Source of the DNA: Pollutibacter sp044353505 | GTDB taxonomy: Bacteria; Bacteroidota; Bacteroidia; Chitinophagales; Chitinophagaceae | Direction of reading: 5' to 3' | DNA: 64,000 nt | NCBI GenBank assembly: GCA_044353505.1 | Contig: JBILBU010000006.1 | Location: forward strand, 13,397 to 77,396 | Shown here: positions 34,863 to 44,127 of the stretch, in pieces | Numbering within the stretch: the first letter of the stretch is position 1 | Layout: each line of letters starts with the position of its first letter | Notes under the pieces: generated by a model | Database searches by the model: none | The model's input: only the letters and a program-made list of their open reading frames with translations | What the model was told of the DNA's origin: nothing | Program-made: the position numbers and the translations under genes

Positions 34863-35297
34863 TTGTTACACGGAATTAACCCACTTATTTCTCCAGACCT
34901 GCTAAAAATTTTAATGGAAATGGGACATGGAGATGAAATTGTTTTTTGTGATAGAAACTTCCCAGCAGCTTCCAAAGCAAAAAAACTGATTCGCTACGAT
35001 GCCTGTACATCTATTATAACCATGCTGGATGCTGTGCTCCCACTATTTCCGCTAGATTACGCAGCCAAGCACTCACTGGTGCTGATGCATCCAGCAATTA
35101 AACAAGCCACCGACCCGCCAATCTGGCAAGAATTTATCAATAAGGTCAAGCAGTTCCCAGATGGCGGAAAAGACCCTTTATATATTGAGCGTTTGGAATT
35201 TATTGAACGCGCCCAGCAAGCTTATTGCATTGTACTTACAGGTGAAACTGCAAGATGTGGTAATCTCCTGTTGCAAAAAGGCGTTGTTCCGGCATAA
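34863..35297 (+). CDS. fucU: RbsD/FucU family sugar mutarotase
   Basis: A 144-residue protein close to L-fucose mutarotase: MLHGINPLISPDLLKILMEMGHGDEIVF aligns with the E. coli FucU N-terminus, including the conserved HGDE. These enzymes interconvert alpha and beta anomers, here of the sugar imported by the FucP-type permease next to it. The start is TTG at 34863, supported by the alignment and by the lack of an in-frame ATG upstream. It is the first gene of a ten-kilobase same-strand cluster ending with DgoA. Confidence 0.85.
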   Translation: MLHGINPLISPDLLKILMEMGHGDEIVFCDRNFPAASKAKKLIRYDACTSIITMLDAVLPLFPLDYAAKHSLVLMHPAIKQATDPPIWQEFINKVKQFPDGGKDPLYIERLEFIERAQQAYCIVLTGETARCGNLLLQKGVVPA

Positions 35298-35401
35298 CGG
35301 CTCATACCCAACAAAAACTGATGGGGAATAGTAGAGATGCCAGCCGTGTGAGAAAGATTGTGAGGGGGAGAAACACATAAAGAATGCCCTTAAAACCTCT
35401 T

Positions 35402-36703
35402 ATGGAAAAGAAAAAATCATTTATTACGGCAGGCTACGGACTAACGTTCATTATGGTGACAGCCTTGTTCTTTCTGTGGGCACTTCCCAATACCATGAAT
35501 GATATTCTAATCCCACATTTCATGAAATCCCTTGAGTTATCCCGCTTCAAAGCAGGATTAATCCAATCGGCTTTCAAACTTGGCTATTTTGTGTTTGCCT
35601 TGCCCGCCGGATTGATCATGCAGCGGTTCGGATATAAATATGGACTTGTCATTGGACTAATTCTATTTGCGCTTGGCTGCTTTTTATTTTGGCCTGCAGC
35701 AATTGCAGGTAAATACGCTTTTTTTCTTGGGGCCTTGTTTGTGATTGCGAGTGGGCTCGCATTTCTGGAACTTGGAGCAAATTCACTGGTGGTTAGCATG
35801 GGAGATCCCACTACATCTGAACGAAGACTAAATTTCGCACAGGCCTTCAATCCCATTGGTGCAATGTCAGGTGTGGCTATAGGAACAATTTTTATCTTTT
35901 CAGATACCGATTTGACTCCAACTGAAATGGAGACAATGAAAGCAGCAGGGACACTTAAGGCCTATCTTGCTGAGGAGACCATGCGTGTTGGTCCACCTTA
36001 TATTACATTGGGAATTATCGTGTTGATTTTTGCATTTTTTCTTTCAAGGGCAAAATTTCCAGAACAAGAAACCAAGGAAATAATACAAACAAAAGGAAGT
36101 TTCAAAGAATTGAGAAAATACCCGCATTGGTATAAAGGGATAATGGCCCAATTCTTTTATCTGGGAGCGCAATTGGGCACATGGAGTTATTTTATTCAGT
36201 ATGTTAAAGAAAATGGTGATCTGTCATCCAAATTGGCAGGTGCCTTTCTTGTTGGAAAATTAGCCGCATTTATGCTTGGTCGTTTTTCTTCAACCCTATT
36301 CATGAAATATATTAAACCAGGAAAATTGATGGGCATCTATGCTTGCATCAATATCGTCCTAGTTTCAATCGCAATTTTATTTCCAGGATGGATTGGAATC
36401 TGGGCTATCTTCTCCACCAGCTTTTTTATGTCGGTCATGTATCCCACCATTTTTGCTTCTGGCGTGAAAGGACTTGGTCCAAATGCAAAACTCGGCGCAT
36501 CTTTTCTGGTCATGAGTTTGATTGGTGGTGCAGTGTTAACGCCATTCATGGGACTCATCGCTGATCATTGGAATGCCATAGCCCCCGCAATGATTATTCC
36601 TCTATTTTCCTATATAGTTATACTCTATTATGGATTTATTGGATCAACCCCCTCTGGCCCCCTATATGGAGAAAATGATATTCAGGCAGCTATCAAAAAA
36701 TAA
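35402..36703 (+). CDS. fucP: Fucose/galactose-type MFS permease (FucP family)
   Basis: A 433-residue membrane transporter with twelve hydrophobic segments. The first is FFLWALPNTMNDILIPHFMKSLELSRFKAGLIQSAF, strongly typical of the FucP subfamily of sugar:proton symporters. An earlier in-frame ATG at 35384 is possible; 35402 gives the usual MEKKKSF start. Specificity in this family covers L-fucose, D-galactose, glucose and N-acetylglucosamine. The adjacent mutarotase and galactonate enzymes suggest galactose, fucose or a related sugar. Confidence 0.85.
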   Translation: MEKKKSFITAGYGLTFIMVTALFFLWALPNTMNDILIPHFMKSLELSRFKAGLIQSAFKLGYFVFALPAGLIMQRFGYKYGLVIGLILFALGCFLFWPAAIAGKYAFFLGALFVIASGLAFLELGANSLVVSMGDPTTSERRLNFAQAFNPIGAMSGVAIGTIFIFSDTDLTPTEMETMKAAGTLKAYLAEETMRVGPPYITLGIIVLIFAFFLSRAKFPEQETKEIIQTKGSFKELRKYPHWYKGIMAQFFYLGAQLGTWSYFIQYVKENGDLSSKLAGAFLVGKLAAFMLGRFSSTLFMKYIKPGKLMGIYACINIVLVSIAILFPGWIGIWAIFSTSFFMSVMYPTIFASGVKGLGPNAKLGASFLVMSLIGGAVLTPFMGLIADHWNAIAPAMIIPLFSYIVILYYGFIGSTPSGPLYGENDIQAAIKK

Positions 36704-36716
36704 TACCCTATCAATC

Positions 36717-39074
36717 ATGAAGAACAATTATTCGCTACTAAAGCCAGTATATCTATTTGGAGGCATTGCCTTTCTAGTGATGCAGACAATGAATGTAACA
36801 TCCCAATCAACTTTCCCTTTCAAGGCAACTATACTTACAGAAAAAGGTGATCTCTCTGCAAAAATGGTTGAGGGCGTTGGCAAATTCTTGCTTGGTGAAA
36901 CGCAAAAGCAAAAAGAAAATAGATCAAAAGCATGGCAGTTCGATTTTTCTTCAGAGAACGGCTTTGATCAATCAATATCTGCTCAACGAAGTTTGTTATC
37001 GAAGCGACTTGGGGTTGTTGAAGAACGGGTACAATCCCATATAGAAATACTCACTAATAGCAAAGCGGCTGGATTAAAAGCGTTTAAAATTGAATTGCCT
37101 AAATGTACTATCAGTGCTATTCATTGGCAGGTTTTGGATGGGTTGTCTGCAGAAGGAATTCTAGTTCAACCCAAGGGGAAAGTCACTGCCCGAGTTGTTA
37201 TGATTCCGGATGCCGATGTTACGCCAGAAGTGCTAGCTGGCATACAGTTGTCAGGTCATGTTGGTTTTGCTGCAGCGCAGCAATTGGCTAACAATGGGGT
37301 GGAGGTGATTATTCCAACATTGATAAGTCGCGATTCAAAGTATTCAGGAAATAAATCATTGGATAAGTCTTTGTCTTATCCACATCGTGAATGGCTTTAT
37401 CGACAGGCATATGAATTAGGAAGGCATGTGATAGGGTATGAATTACAAAAGGTCTTTTCTGCTATTGATTGGTTCTCATCTAAGAATAAAATCGAGGGGG
37501 TCAATCTTAACATAGGCGTGGCAGGTCACGGTGAGGGTGGACTTTTGGCATTATATGCAGCCGCATTGGATAAACGCATTTCATCAACATTAGTAAGTGG
37601 CTATTTTGACAGCAGAGAAAAGCTTTGGGAAGAGCCGATTTATAGGAATGTTTTCAGCTTGCTGACTACCTTTGGAGATGCTGAACTTGCTGTGATGGCT
37701 TGGCCTAGAAAAGTTACTATAGAATTTGCACAAGGACCTGAGATAAATCATACTTCTGAAGAATGGGCAAGTGCTGGATCGGCTCCTGAAGTAATCACTA
37801 CTCCAACTTTTGAACATAGTCGAGCAGAATGGGAAAGGGCTAAGTCAATGGTGCCGAAGATGCGTAGTAATCTTCAATGGATTGCATCCACAACCGGAAC
37901 GAAAGCGGTGGATCCATTTTCAACGGCTGCTTTATCTGAATTTGTGAAAGGATTAAATAGCAAGCTTGTTTTTCTTGCAACTCCTATCAATACTTCAACA
38001 AAAAATATAGATTGGGTTAATACAGAAGATAGACAATCTCGTTCGGTACGGAATATGGAATCGCATATTCAGCGTGTGATGGCTGTATGTCATCGTACTC
38101 GAGATTCAACTTTTTGGCAAACACTTAAGGGTACTATTGATGAGCAAGTTTCTGTGAAGGCCGAACATCGTAAAGCACTTGGTCAAGTACTTGGGGAACT
38201 TCCCATTCCAAGTATTCCTGCAAATCCTAAGGCTAGGCTGTTAGAAGATAATGATCTCTGGACTAGCTATGAAATTACCTTAGATGTGTATGCTCCAGAT
38301 GTTTTTGCTTGGGGCATTTTGTTAGTTCCTAAGGGGATTAAACCGGGTGAAAAAAGGCCAGTGGTAGTATGTCAGCATGGTCTTGAAGGTCTTCCTGAAG
38401 ATGTCATTACAAACGATACAACCACTTCAGCATATCATTATTATAAAAGTTTTGCCGCAAAGCTTGCGGAGAAGGGATATGTCACTTTCGCACCACACAA
38501 TTATTATCGTGGACAAGACAAGTTTCGGGTCTTGCAACGCATGGCAAATCCGATTGGATTAACCTTATTCTCTGGTATAGTTGGTCAGCATAGGCGTATT
38601 GTAGAATGGTTAGGGCAACAATCATTTGTCGATGCATCACGGATTGGTTTTTATGGGTTATCTTATGGAGGTAAAACAGCGATGCGTGTGCCAGCGTTAG
38701 TAGAAGGATATGCGCTATCGATTTGTTCAGCAGATTTCAACGAATGGATTGTGAAAAATTCAACCATTGATTATCCGATAAGTTATCTATTTACTGGTGA
38801 ATATGATATGCCCGAGTGGGATTTGGGACATACATTTAGCTATGCTGAAATGGCTGGACTTATTGCTCCTCGTCCGTTTATGGTTGAACGAGGATTGTAT
38901 GATGGAGTTTCAATAGATGAATGGGTAGACTTTGAATATGCAAAAGTGCGTAGGCATTTTGTTGAATTGGGAATCCCTGAAAAAACAAGCATTGAACACT
39001 TTAATGGGCCACACACCATCAACGGCATTGGCACATATCAATTTCTTGACCAATACCTAAAGGACAACAAATAA
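36717..39074 (+). CDS. Exported tandem alpha/beta-hydrolase with one degenerate catalytic domain
   Basis: A 785-residue protein starting at 36717, where the ATG gives a signal-like hydrophobic segment (YLFGGIAFLVMQTMNVTSQ). Residues 120-420 and 480-770 are two alpha/beta-hydrolase units with a parallel layout. The second has an intact nucleophile elbow GLSYGGKTA (Ser649), an Asp in FTGEYDMPEW and a His in FNGPHTING. The first has GHGEGGLL with Glu273 where Ser is expected, so it is probably inactive or altered. Similarity points to acetyl-xylan esterase/dienelactone hydrolase types. It probably deacylates an extracellular substrate for the sugar pathway around it. Confidence 0.75.
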   Translation: MKNNYSLLKPVYLFGGIAFLVMQTMNVTSQSTFPFKATILTEKGDLSAKMVEGVGKFLLGETQKQKENRSKAWQFDFSSENGFDQSISAQRSLLSKRLGVVEERVQSHIEILTNSKAAGLKAFKIELPKCTISAIHWQVLDGLSAEGILVQPKGKVTARVVMIPDADVTPEVLAGIQLSGHVGFAAAQQLANNGVEVIIPTLISRDSKYSGNKSLDKSLSYPHREWLYRQAYELGRHVIGYELQKVFSAIDWFSSKNKIEGVNLNIGVAGHGEGGLLALYAAALDKRISSTLVSGYFDSREKLWEEPIYRNVFSLLTTFGDAELAVMAWPRKVTIEFAQGPEINHTSEEWASAGSAPEVITTPTFEHSRAEWERAKSMVPKMRSNLQWIASTTGTKAVDPFSTAALSEFVKGLNSKLVFLATPINTSTKNIDWVNTEDRQSRSVRNMESHIQRVMAVCHRTRDSTFWQTLKGTIDEQVSVKAEHRKALGQVLGELPIPSIPANPKARLLEDNDLWTSYEITLDVYAPDVFAWGILLVPKGIKPGEKRPVVVCQHGLEGLPEDVITNDTTTSAYHYYKSFAAKLAEKGYVTFAPHNYYRGQDKFRVLQRMANPIGLTLFSGIVGQHRRIVEWLGQQSFVDASRIGFYGLSYGGKTAMRVPALVEGYALSICSADFNEWIVKNSTIDYPISYLFTGEYDMPEWDLGHTFSYAEMAGLIAPRPFMVERGLYDGVSIDEWVDFEYAKVRRHFVELGIPEKTSIEHFNGPHTINGIGTYQFLDQYLKDNK

Positions 39075-39170
39075 AAATAGGATTGGATAATATGTCAAAA
39101 GAATTGGCAAATCCAACATTACCCCAAAACCAATTATTTGAGTATTTTTAGTCAAGCCATATAAACCAAA

Positions 39171-40775
39171 ATGAGAATGAAAAAGAATGTACTATTTACT
39201 GTGTTGATAGCCTTATTCAGCATCCATGCAGCTCAGGCACAACAAACATCAAGCCTATCCAAGCTTTCGATTTCAATGGAAAAAAGAAAGGCTGTAGACT
39301 CAGGAAGCGGGGTCATTATTTCCAACGAAATACAAGAATGGAATCCGAATGAAACAGCAATCATCATTTGCGATATGTGGGACCAGCATTGGTGTAAAGG
39401 AGCTGCAGAGAGAGTGGCTGATATGGCCACACACATGAACAAGGTAATATCAATTGCACGTGAAAAAGGCGTTCTAATTGTTCATGCCCCTAGTGATTGT
39501 ATAGATGCTTATAAAAATCATCCTGCACGAAAGACAGTACAGCAATTGAAAACCAAGAAATTCAAGGGCCGTATTGCTGATGGCAAATTATCCTCAGAAG
39601 ATAAGGCCGTATGGCCAATAGATGATTCAGATGATGGATGTGACTGTTTCCCAGAGTGTACTCATGGAAGCCCTTGGCGAAAACAAATTGAAACTTTAAA
39701 AATTAACGACAAAGATGCCATCAGTGATTCAGGAGAAGAAATAGCAGCCCTTTTTGATAAACGCAAAATCAACAATGTGATCTTGATGGGCGTACACACC
39801 AACATATGTGTTATTGGTCGGACATTTGGACTTAGGAGCATGATCAAACTGGGAAAGAATGTAGTGTTGATGCGCGACATGACAGATATCATGTATGATT
39901 CAAAACAATCTCCCTACGTTTCCCACTATACAGGCAACAGCTTGTTTATTGAATATGTTGAGCAATATGTTTGCCCAACGATTGTCTCAACAGACTTTAC
40001 CAAAGAAAAACAATTCAGATTCAAAAAAGATGATCGCAAAGTCATTGGCTTCATTACGGCAGAAAACGAATACCGCACAAATGAGAAATTCCCAGCATTC
40101 GCACATGATCTGCTGCTGACAAAAAATGTTCAATGCGAATACGCTATTGGCAGTCCAATGACTGAAGGCCCAGGCATACACAATATTGAAAACCTTCAGA
40201 TGCTGAAAGATGCTGATTTGATTGTTACCTGTGTGCGCCGCCGTGCACTTGAACCAGAAAAAATGGGAATCTTAAAAAATTATTTCCAATCAGGAAAGCC
40301 CTTGTTGGCCATCAGAACATCAAGCCATGCATTCGACGCAAAAGGCAATGTTTCTAGATCTGGTGGAGGAGTAGTTGCTTCAAATGTACCTGTGGCAGAC
40401 CAGCTTGCACAGTGGCCAGAATTTGATAAGGATGTTCTTGGTGGTAATTATCAAGGCCACTATGGGCACTTGCAGGAAGGAACAGATATCTCCATTGTTC
40501 CGGGGATGGAAAGTCACCCTTTGCTAAAAGGAGTTGCACCAAAAGGTTTTGTAAGCCCCTCATGGTTATACATCAACCGTCCACTTCGCTCAGAAAATAT
40601 TCAGGTGCTGCTTTCCGGATCAATCCCGGGCGAGCCCGCGGAGCCTGTATTATGGATAAATAAACATGCAACTGGCAAAGTTATATATACATCCCTTGGA
40701 CATTGGGATGACTGGAAAATAGAAAGCTTTAATAACCTAATGACAAACGCTGTCGATATTCTACTCAATAAATAG
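39171..40775 (+). CDS. Exported isochorismatase-like hydrolase fused to ThuA-like domain
   Basis: A 534-residue protein with a signal peptide (to AAQAQ). Residues 55-265 form a cysteine-hydrolase (isochorismatase fold) domain: Asp68 in IICDMWDQHW, a central Lys region, and the nucleophile Cys213 in GVHTNICVIGR. Residues 285-534 resemble ThuA-like proteins (KVIGFITAENEY, DADLIVTCVRRRALEPEK, GKPLLAIRTSSHAF, YTSLGHWDDW), which are linked to keto-sugar metabolism. The fusion is exported, so it acts in the periplasm. Its activity is unknown; the two domains suggest hydrolysis of an amide or lactone on a modified sugar. It sits between the tandem hydrolase and the Tat oxidoreductase. Confidence 0.75.
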   Translation: MRMKKNVLFTVLIALFSIHAAQAQQTSSLSKLSISMEKRKAVDSGSGVIISNEIQEWNPNETAIIICDMWDQHWCKGAAERVADMATHMNKVISIAREKGVLIVHAPSDCIDAYKNHPARKTVQQLKTKKFKGRIADGKLSSEDKAVWPIDDSDDGCDCFPECTHGSPWRKQIETLKINDKDAISDSGEEIAALFDKRKINNVILMGVHTNICVIGRTFGLRSMIKLGKNVVLMRDMTDIMYDSKQSPYVSHYTGNSLFIEYVEQYVCPTIVSTDFTKEKQFRFKKDDRKVIGFITAENEYRTNEKFPAFAHDLLLTKNVQCEYAIGSPMTEGPGIHNIENLQMLKDADLIVTCVRRRALEPEKMGILKNYFQSGKPLLAIRTSSHAFDAKGNVSRSGGGVVASNVPVADQLAQWPEFDKDVLGGNYQGHYGHLQEGTDISIVPGMESHPLLKGVAPKGFVSPSWLYINRPLRSENIQVLLSGSIPGEPAEPVLWINKHATGKVIYTSLGHWDDWKIESFNNLMTNAVDILLNK

Positions 40776-40788
40776 TAAACCCATACTC

Positions 40789-42150
40789 ATGAAAAGAAGA
40801 GACTTCATTGAAAAAACATTGATTGGAACTGCAGGCATCACTGTAGGATCATCATTCAGTTCGCTGGCATCAAGTGTTAACGGTGCAAATGATAAAATTG
40901 CATTGGCCCTCATTGGTGCAGGGGGGAGAGGTATTGGTACCATAATCAATACATGTAAAGTCAACATGAACGTTGTGATAAAAACGATTTGCGATGTGAA
41001 CGACCTGAAAGCAGCTAAAGCAATTGCTGAGGTTGAAAAAGAGCTTGGCTATAAACCTCAACACTCCAGGGAAATGAAAGAGGTTTTTAATGACAAGGAT
41101 ATAGATGCAGTTTGGGTAGCCACTCCAGAGCATTGGCATGCGCTAGCAACTGTATGGGCTTGTCAGGCCGGAAAAGATGTTTATGTAGAAAAGAACCCAA
41201 CCGTATGCATTTGGGAAGGACGTAAAATAATTGAGGCGGCTGAAAAATACAACAGGATTGTTCAGGTAGGATTTCAGAATCGCAGTGCCCCTTATGCTTT
41301 TTCTGCAAGAGACTATATTCAAAGTGGAAAACTTGGAGAAATTGTTCATGTAAAGTCATACAACATGTTGGATGGTTCAAAGTGGGAGCCGCAAGCAAAC
41401 ACCGGAATCCCCAATGGATTGAACTGGGACGCTTGGCTTGGCCCAACACCTTATATCCCTTACAATCCAGCCATACATGATATGGAAAGCAGAGGTGGAT
41501 GGGGCAACTTCTGGGCTTACAGTGGTGGCACACTAGCAGATGATGCAAGTCACGTATTGGACCTTGCCAGACTTGTACTCGGAGACCCCGGTCATCCTAA
41601 ATCAGTGTATGGATGTGCAGGCAATTATGCTTGGGGCTCAACAAAGGAAACACCAGAATTCCAGTCAATCACCTTTGACTACGGCAAGTATGCGCATACC
41701 TGCGAAAGTGGAAGTGCAACCAATTACATGAAAAAAACGCCCCAACACATCAGGATGGATCCCACATTATTCCCTGATTGGCGAACCAATGCAACAAGAA
41801 CAGAGATCTATGGAACAAAAGGCCTCATGTACCTTGGCAGACATGGGGGAGGTTGGCAGGTGAAGGGTGAAGATTCTGTTCTGATTGCACAGGATGGCGG
41901 CATCTTCCCTGACAAGGACCATCAAATAAATTTTATTGAATCTCTAAGAACACGCAAGAAGCCAAATGGTGATGTAGAACAGGGTCAGCTTAGTGCAACA
42001 CTGATACACCTTGGTAATATTGCCTACCGCGTTGGCAATAAGCAACTTTACTTCGATGGAGAAAAAGAAAGATTCATCGGCAATAATGATGCAAACAAAT
42101 TGCTGAAGAACTCCTATCGTGAGCAATATAAAATCCCTGAAATCGTATAA
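40789..42150 (+). CDS. Tat-exported Gfo/Idh/MocA family oxidoreductase
   Basis: A 453-residue NAD(P)-dependent oxidoreductase with a Tat signal (MKRRDFIEKTLIGTAG). The Rossmann start is ALIGAGGRGIGTI and the C-terminal domain follows from about residue 165. The usual EKP motif is replaced by VYVEKNPTVCIWEGRK, a notable deviation at the catalytic Lys loop, though the Lys remains. Export through Tat implies that the cofactor is bound before transport. Such enzymes oxidise or rearrange sugars at C3, for example in 3-keto-glycoside pathways. It starts 13 bases after the ThuA fusion gene. Confidence 0.88.
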   Translation: MKRRDFIEKTLIGTAGITVGSSFSSLASSVNGANDKIALALIGAGGRGIGTIINTCKVNMNVVIKTICDVNDLKAAKAIAEVEKELGYKPQHSREMKEVFNDKDIDAVWVATPEHWHALATVWACQAGKDVYVEKNPTVCIWEGRKIIEAAEKYNRIVQVGFQNRSAPYAFSARDYIQSGKLGEIVHVKSYNMLDGSKWEPQANTGIPNGLNWDAWLGPTPYIPYNPAIHDMESRGGWGNFWAYSGGTLADDASHVLDLARLVLGDPGHPKSVYGCAGNYAWGSTKETPEFQSITFDYGKYAHTCESGSATNYMKKTPQHIRMDPTLFPDWRTNATRTEIYGTKGLMYLGRHGGGWQVKGEDSVLIAQDGGIFPDKDHQINFIESLRTRKKPNGDVEQGQLSATLIHLGNIAYRVGNKQLYFDGEKERFIGNNDANKLLKNSYREQYKIPEIV

Positions 42151-42188
42151 ATAGAAGGATAGTTTTAGAATAAGAAAAATCACAATAA

Positions 42189-42935
42189 ATGGAAAAACTA
42201 ACAGGAAAGGTTGCCCTGATTACAGGCGGCACCCATGGAATTGGTGCAGCAATAGCAAAAAAATTGGCAGCCTCTGGAGTCAATATCAGTTTGGTTGCAC
42301 GCAATGCAAAAGAATCAAACTTGGATAAGGAACTTCAACATCTGGGCATAAAATGCATTACAATTTCGGCAGACCTTAGCAAAGAGGAGGATTGCAAGCG
42401 TGCAGTAGAAGAAACGATTTCTATGCTTGGCGACATCAATATTATGATACACAGTGCAGGTGGTGCAGCTCCCGGCGGACTACTTACTGGTGCGAGAGAT
42501 GTTTGGTATCAGGCTTTTGATACCCATGTACATGCTGCTTTTCATCTAAGTGCCGCTGTAGTGCCTTCAATGAAAAAGAATAAAGCAGGATCAATATTAT
42601 TTATTTCCTCAGCAGCTGGACTCCGAGGAGTGAAGAATGCCCTGGCTTACGCAACAGTAAAAGGAGCAATACCTCAATTCACCCGTGCATTGGCATTTGA
42701 ACTTTCTGACCTCAACATCAGGGTAAACTGTATTTCTCCAGGAATCATTCGCACCAGATTTCAGGATTTTCTTACCCCCGAACAGGCTAAGATCAATATT
42801 GACAACCGCATCCCACTTCATCGGGAAGGAACGCCAGAAGATGTTGCTGAAGCAGCACATATGTTGATTAGCAATCAATTCATCACAGGAGAAAACATAA
42901 GCATCGATGGTGGCATGACCATGCGCATCGTGTAA
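42189..42935 (+). CDS. Short-chain dehydrogenase/reductase
   Basis: A 248-residue classical SDR with the cofactor motif TGGTHGIGAA, the HSAGG (NNAG-like) strand, active-site Ser in FISSAAGLRG and the YATVK (YxxxK) pair. The C-terminus has GIIRTRF and GENISIDGGM, as in sugar dehydrogenases and FabG-like enzymes. In this cluster it is the best candidate for oxidising the imported aldose to its lactone, feeding DgoD. That role is inferred from position only. It is followed by dgoD after 10 bases. Confidence 0.88.
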   Translation: MEKLTGKVALITGGTHGIGAAIAKKLAASGVNISLVARNAKESNLDKELQHLGIKCITISADLSKEEDCKRAVEETISMLGDINIMIHSAGGAAPGGLLTGARDVWYQAFDTHVHAAFHLSAAVVPSMKKNKAGSILFISSAAGLRGVKNALAYATVKGAIPQFTRALAFELSDLNIRVNCISPGIIRTRFQDFLTPEQAKINIDNRIPLHREGTPEDVAEAAHMLISNQFITGENISIDGGMTMRIV

Positions 42936-42945
42936 TAAATATAAT

Positions 42946-44094
42946 ATGAAGATTAGAGAGATTGAACTTTTTAAGGTTGCTCCCCGTTGGCTATTTTTAA
43001 AAATAACAACAGAAAGTGGGCTGGTTGGGTGGGGAGAACCTGTCGTAGAAGGTAAGGCAGACACAGTAAAAGCAGCAGTAGAAGAAATGTCTGAATACAT
43101 TATTGGAAAAGATGCTCGACACATTGAAGACATCTGGCAAGTATTGTACCGTGGCGGATTTTATCGAGGTGGACCAGTGTTGATGAGTGCAATTTCTGGA
43201 ATAGACCAAGCGTTATGGGACATCAAAGGAAAAGCACTTGGCGTGCCTGTATATGAATTGCTCGGTGGAGCAGTACGTGATAAGATGAAGATCTATGGAT
43301 GGATTGGTGGCGATAAGCCTTCAGACGCAGCAGAGCAGGCATTGCAAAAAATAGAGCAGGGATTTGCTGCAGTAAAAATGAATGCCTGTGCTGAAATGGA
43401 ATGGATAGATACCCCAAATAAAATTAGGGATGCGGTTGCCTGTATAGCTGCAGTAAGAGAAGCTATTGGGTTTGATATTGGTTTGGGTATAGACTTTCAC
43501 GGACGCGTTCACAAAGGAATGGCCAAAGACCTGATGAAAGAACTAGACGCCCTTAAGCCAATGTTTATTGAAGAGCCCGTACTTTCTGAAAATAAAGAGG
43601 CATTCATTCAGCTTGCACAATACACCACAGCACCCATTGCAACAGGCGAGAGATTATTTAGCAGATGGGATTTCAAACCGCTTCTTGAGGGAGGAGCAAT
43701 TGATATTGTTCAACCGGATCTTAGTCATGCTGGAGGAATTTCAGAAGTAAAAAGGATTGCAGCGATGGCAGAAGCATACGATGTTGCACTTGCCCCGCAT
43801 TGTCCGCTTGGCCCCATCTCCTTTGCAGCCGCATTACAAATTGATTTTAATTGCATCAATGCATTTATACAAGAAACGAGTCTGGGCATACATTATAACC
43901 AAGGAGCTGACCTGCTTGACTATATTGAAAATCCTGAAGTGTTTGCGCTAAAAGACGGATACATCAAGCGTCCAACCTTACCTGGATTGGGTATTGTAGT
44001 GAATGAAAAGAAAGTTCGCGAGATGGCAAAAGCAGGCCACAATTGGAGAAATCCCGTTTGGAGAAATACAGACGGCAGCGTTACTGAATGGTAA
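42946..44094 (+). CDS. dgoD: D-galactonate dehydratase
   Basis: A 382-residue enolase-superfamily enzyme that aligns closely with E. coli DgoD over its whole length: PRWLFLKI, VGWGEPVVEG, YRGGFYRGGPVLMSAISGIDQALWDIKGKALG, LGIDFHGRVH, FIEEPVL, GERLFSRWDF, QPDLSHAGGI and APHCPLGPI. It removes water from D-galactonate to give 2-dehydro-3-deoxy-D-galactonate. The metal-binding Asp/Glu/Glu and the catalytic His pair lie in these segments. The product is taken up by the kinase and aldolase encoded next. It could accept a stereoisomer such as L-fuconate less readily. Confidence 0.93.
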   Translation: MKIREIELFKVAPRWLFLKITTESGLVGWGEPVVEGKADTVKAAVEEMSEYIIGKDARHIEDIWQVLYRGGFYRGGPVLMSAISGIDQALWDIKGKALGVPVYELLGGAVRDKMKIYGWIGGDKPSDAAEQALQKIEQGFAAVKMNACAEMEWIDTPNKIRDAVACIAAVREAIGFDIGLGIDFHGRVHKGMAKDLMKELDALKPMFIEEPVLSENKEAFIQLAQYTTAPIATGERLFSRWDFKPLLEGGAIDIVQPDLSHAGGISEVKRIAAMAEAYDVALAPHCPLGPISFAAALQIDFNCINAFIQETSLGIHYNQGADLLDYIENPEVFALKDGYIKRPTLPGLGIVVNEKKVREMAKAGHNWRNPVWRNTDGSVTEW

Positions 44095-44127
44095 AAATTA
44101 GGAAAACAGCAAAAGAAGAAAATACTG

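Noticed and set aside
39093..39152. Short ORF MSKELANPTL between the tandem hydrolase and the fusion gene
   Set aside because: Nineteen codons with no promoter, no known relatives and no regulatory pattern.
41087..41548. 153-residue minus-strand ORF inside the Tat oxidoreductase gene
   Set aside because: Rich in His, Cys and Pro with no domain; a shadow of the plus-strand gene.
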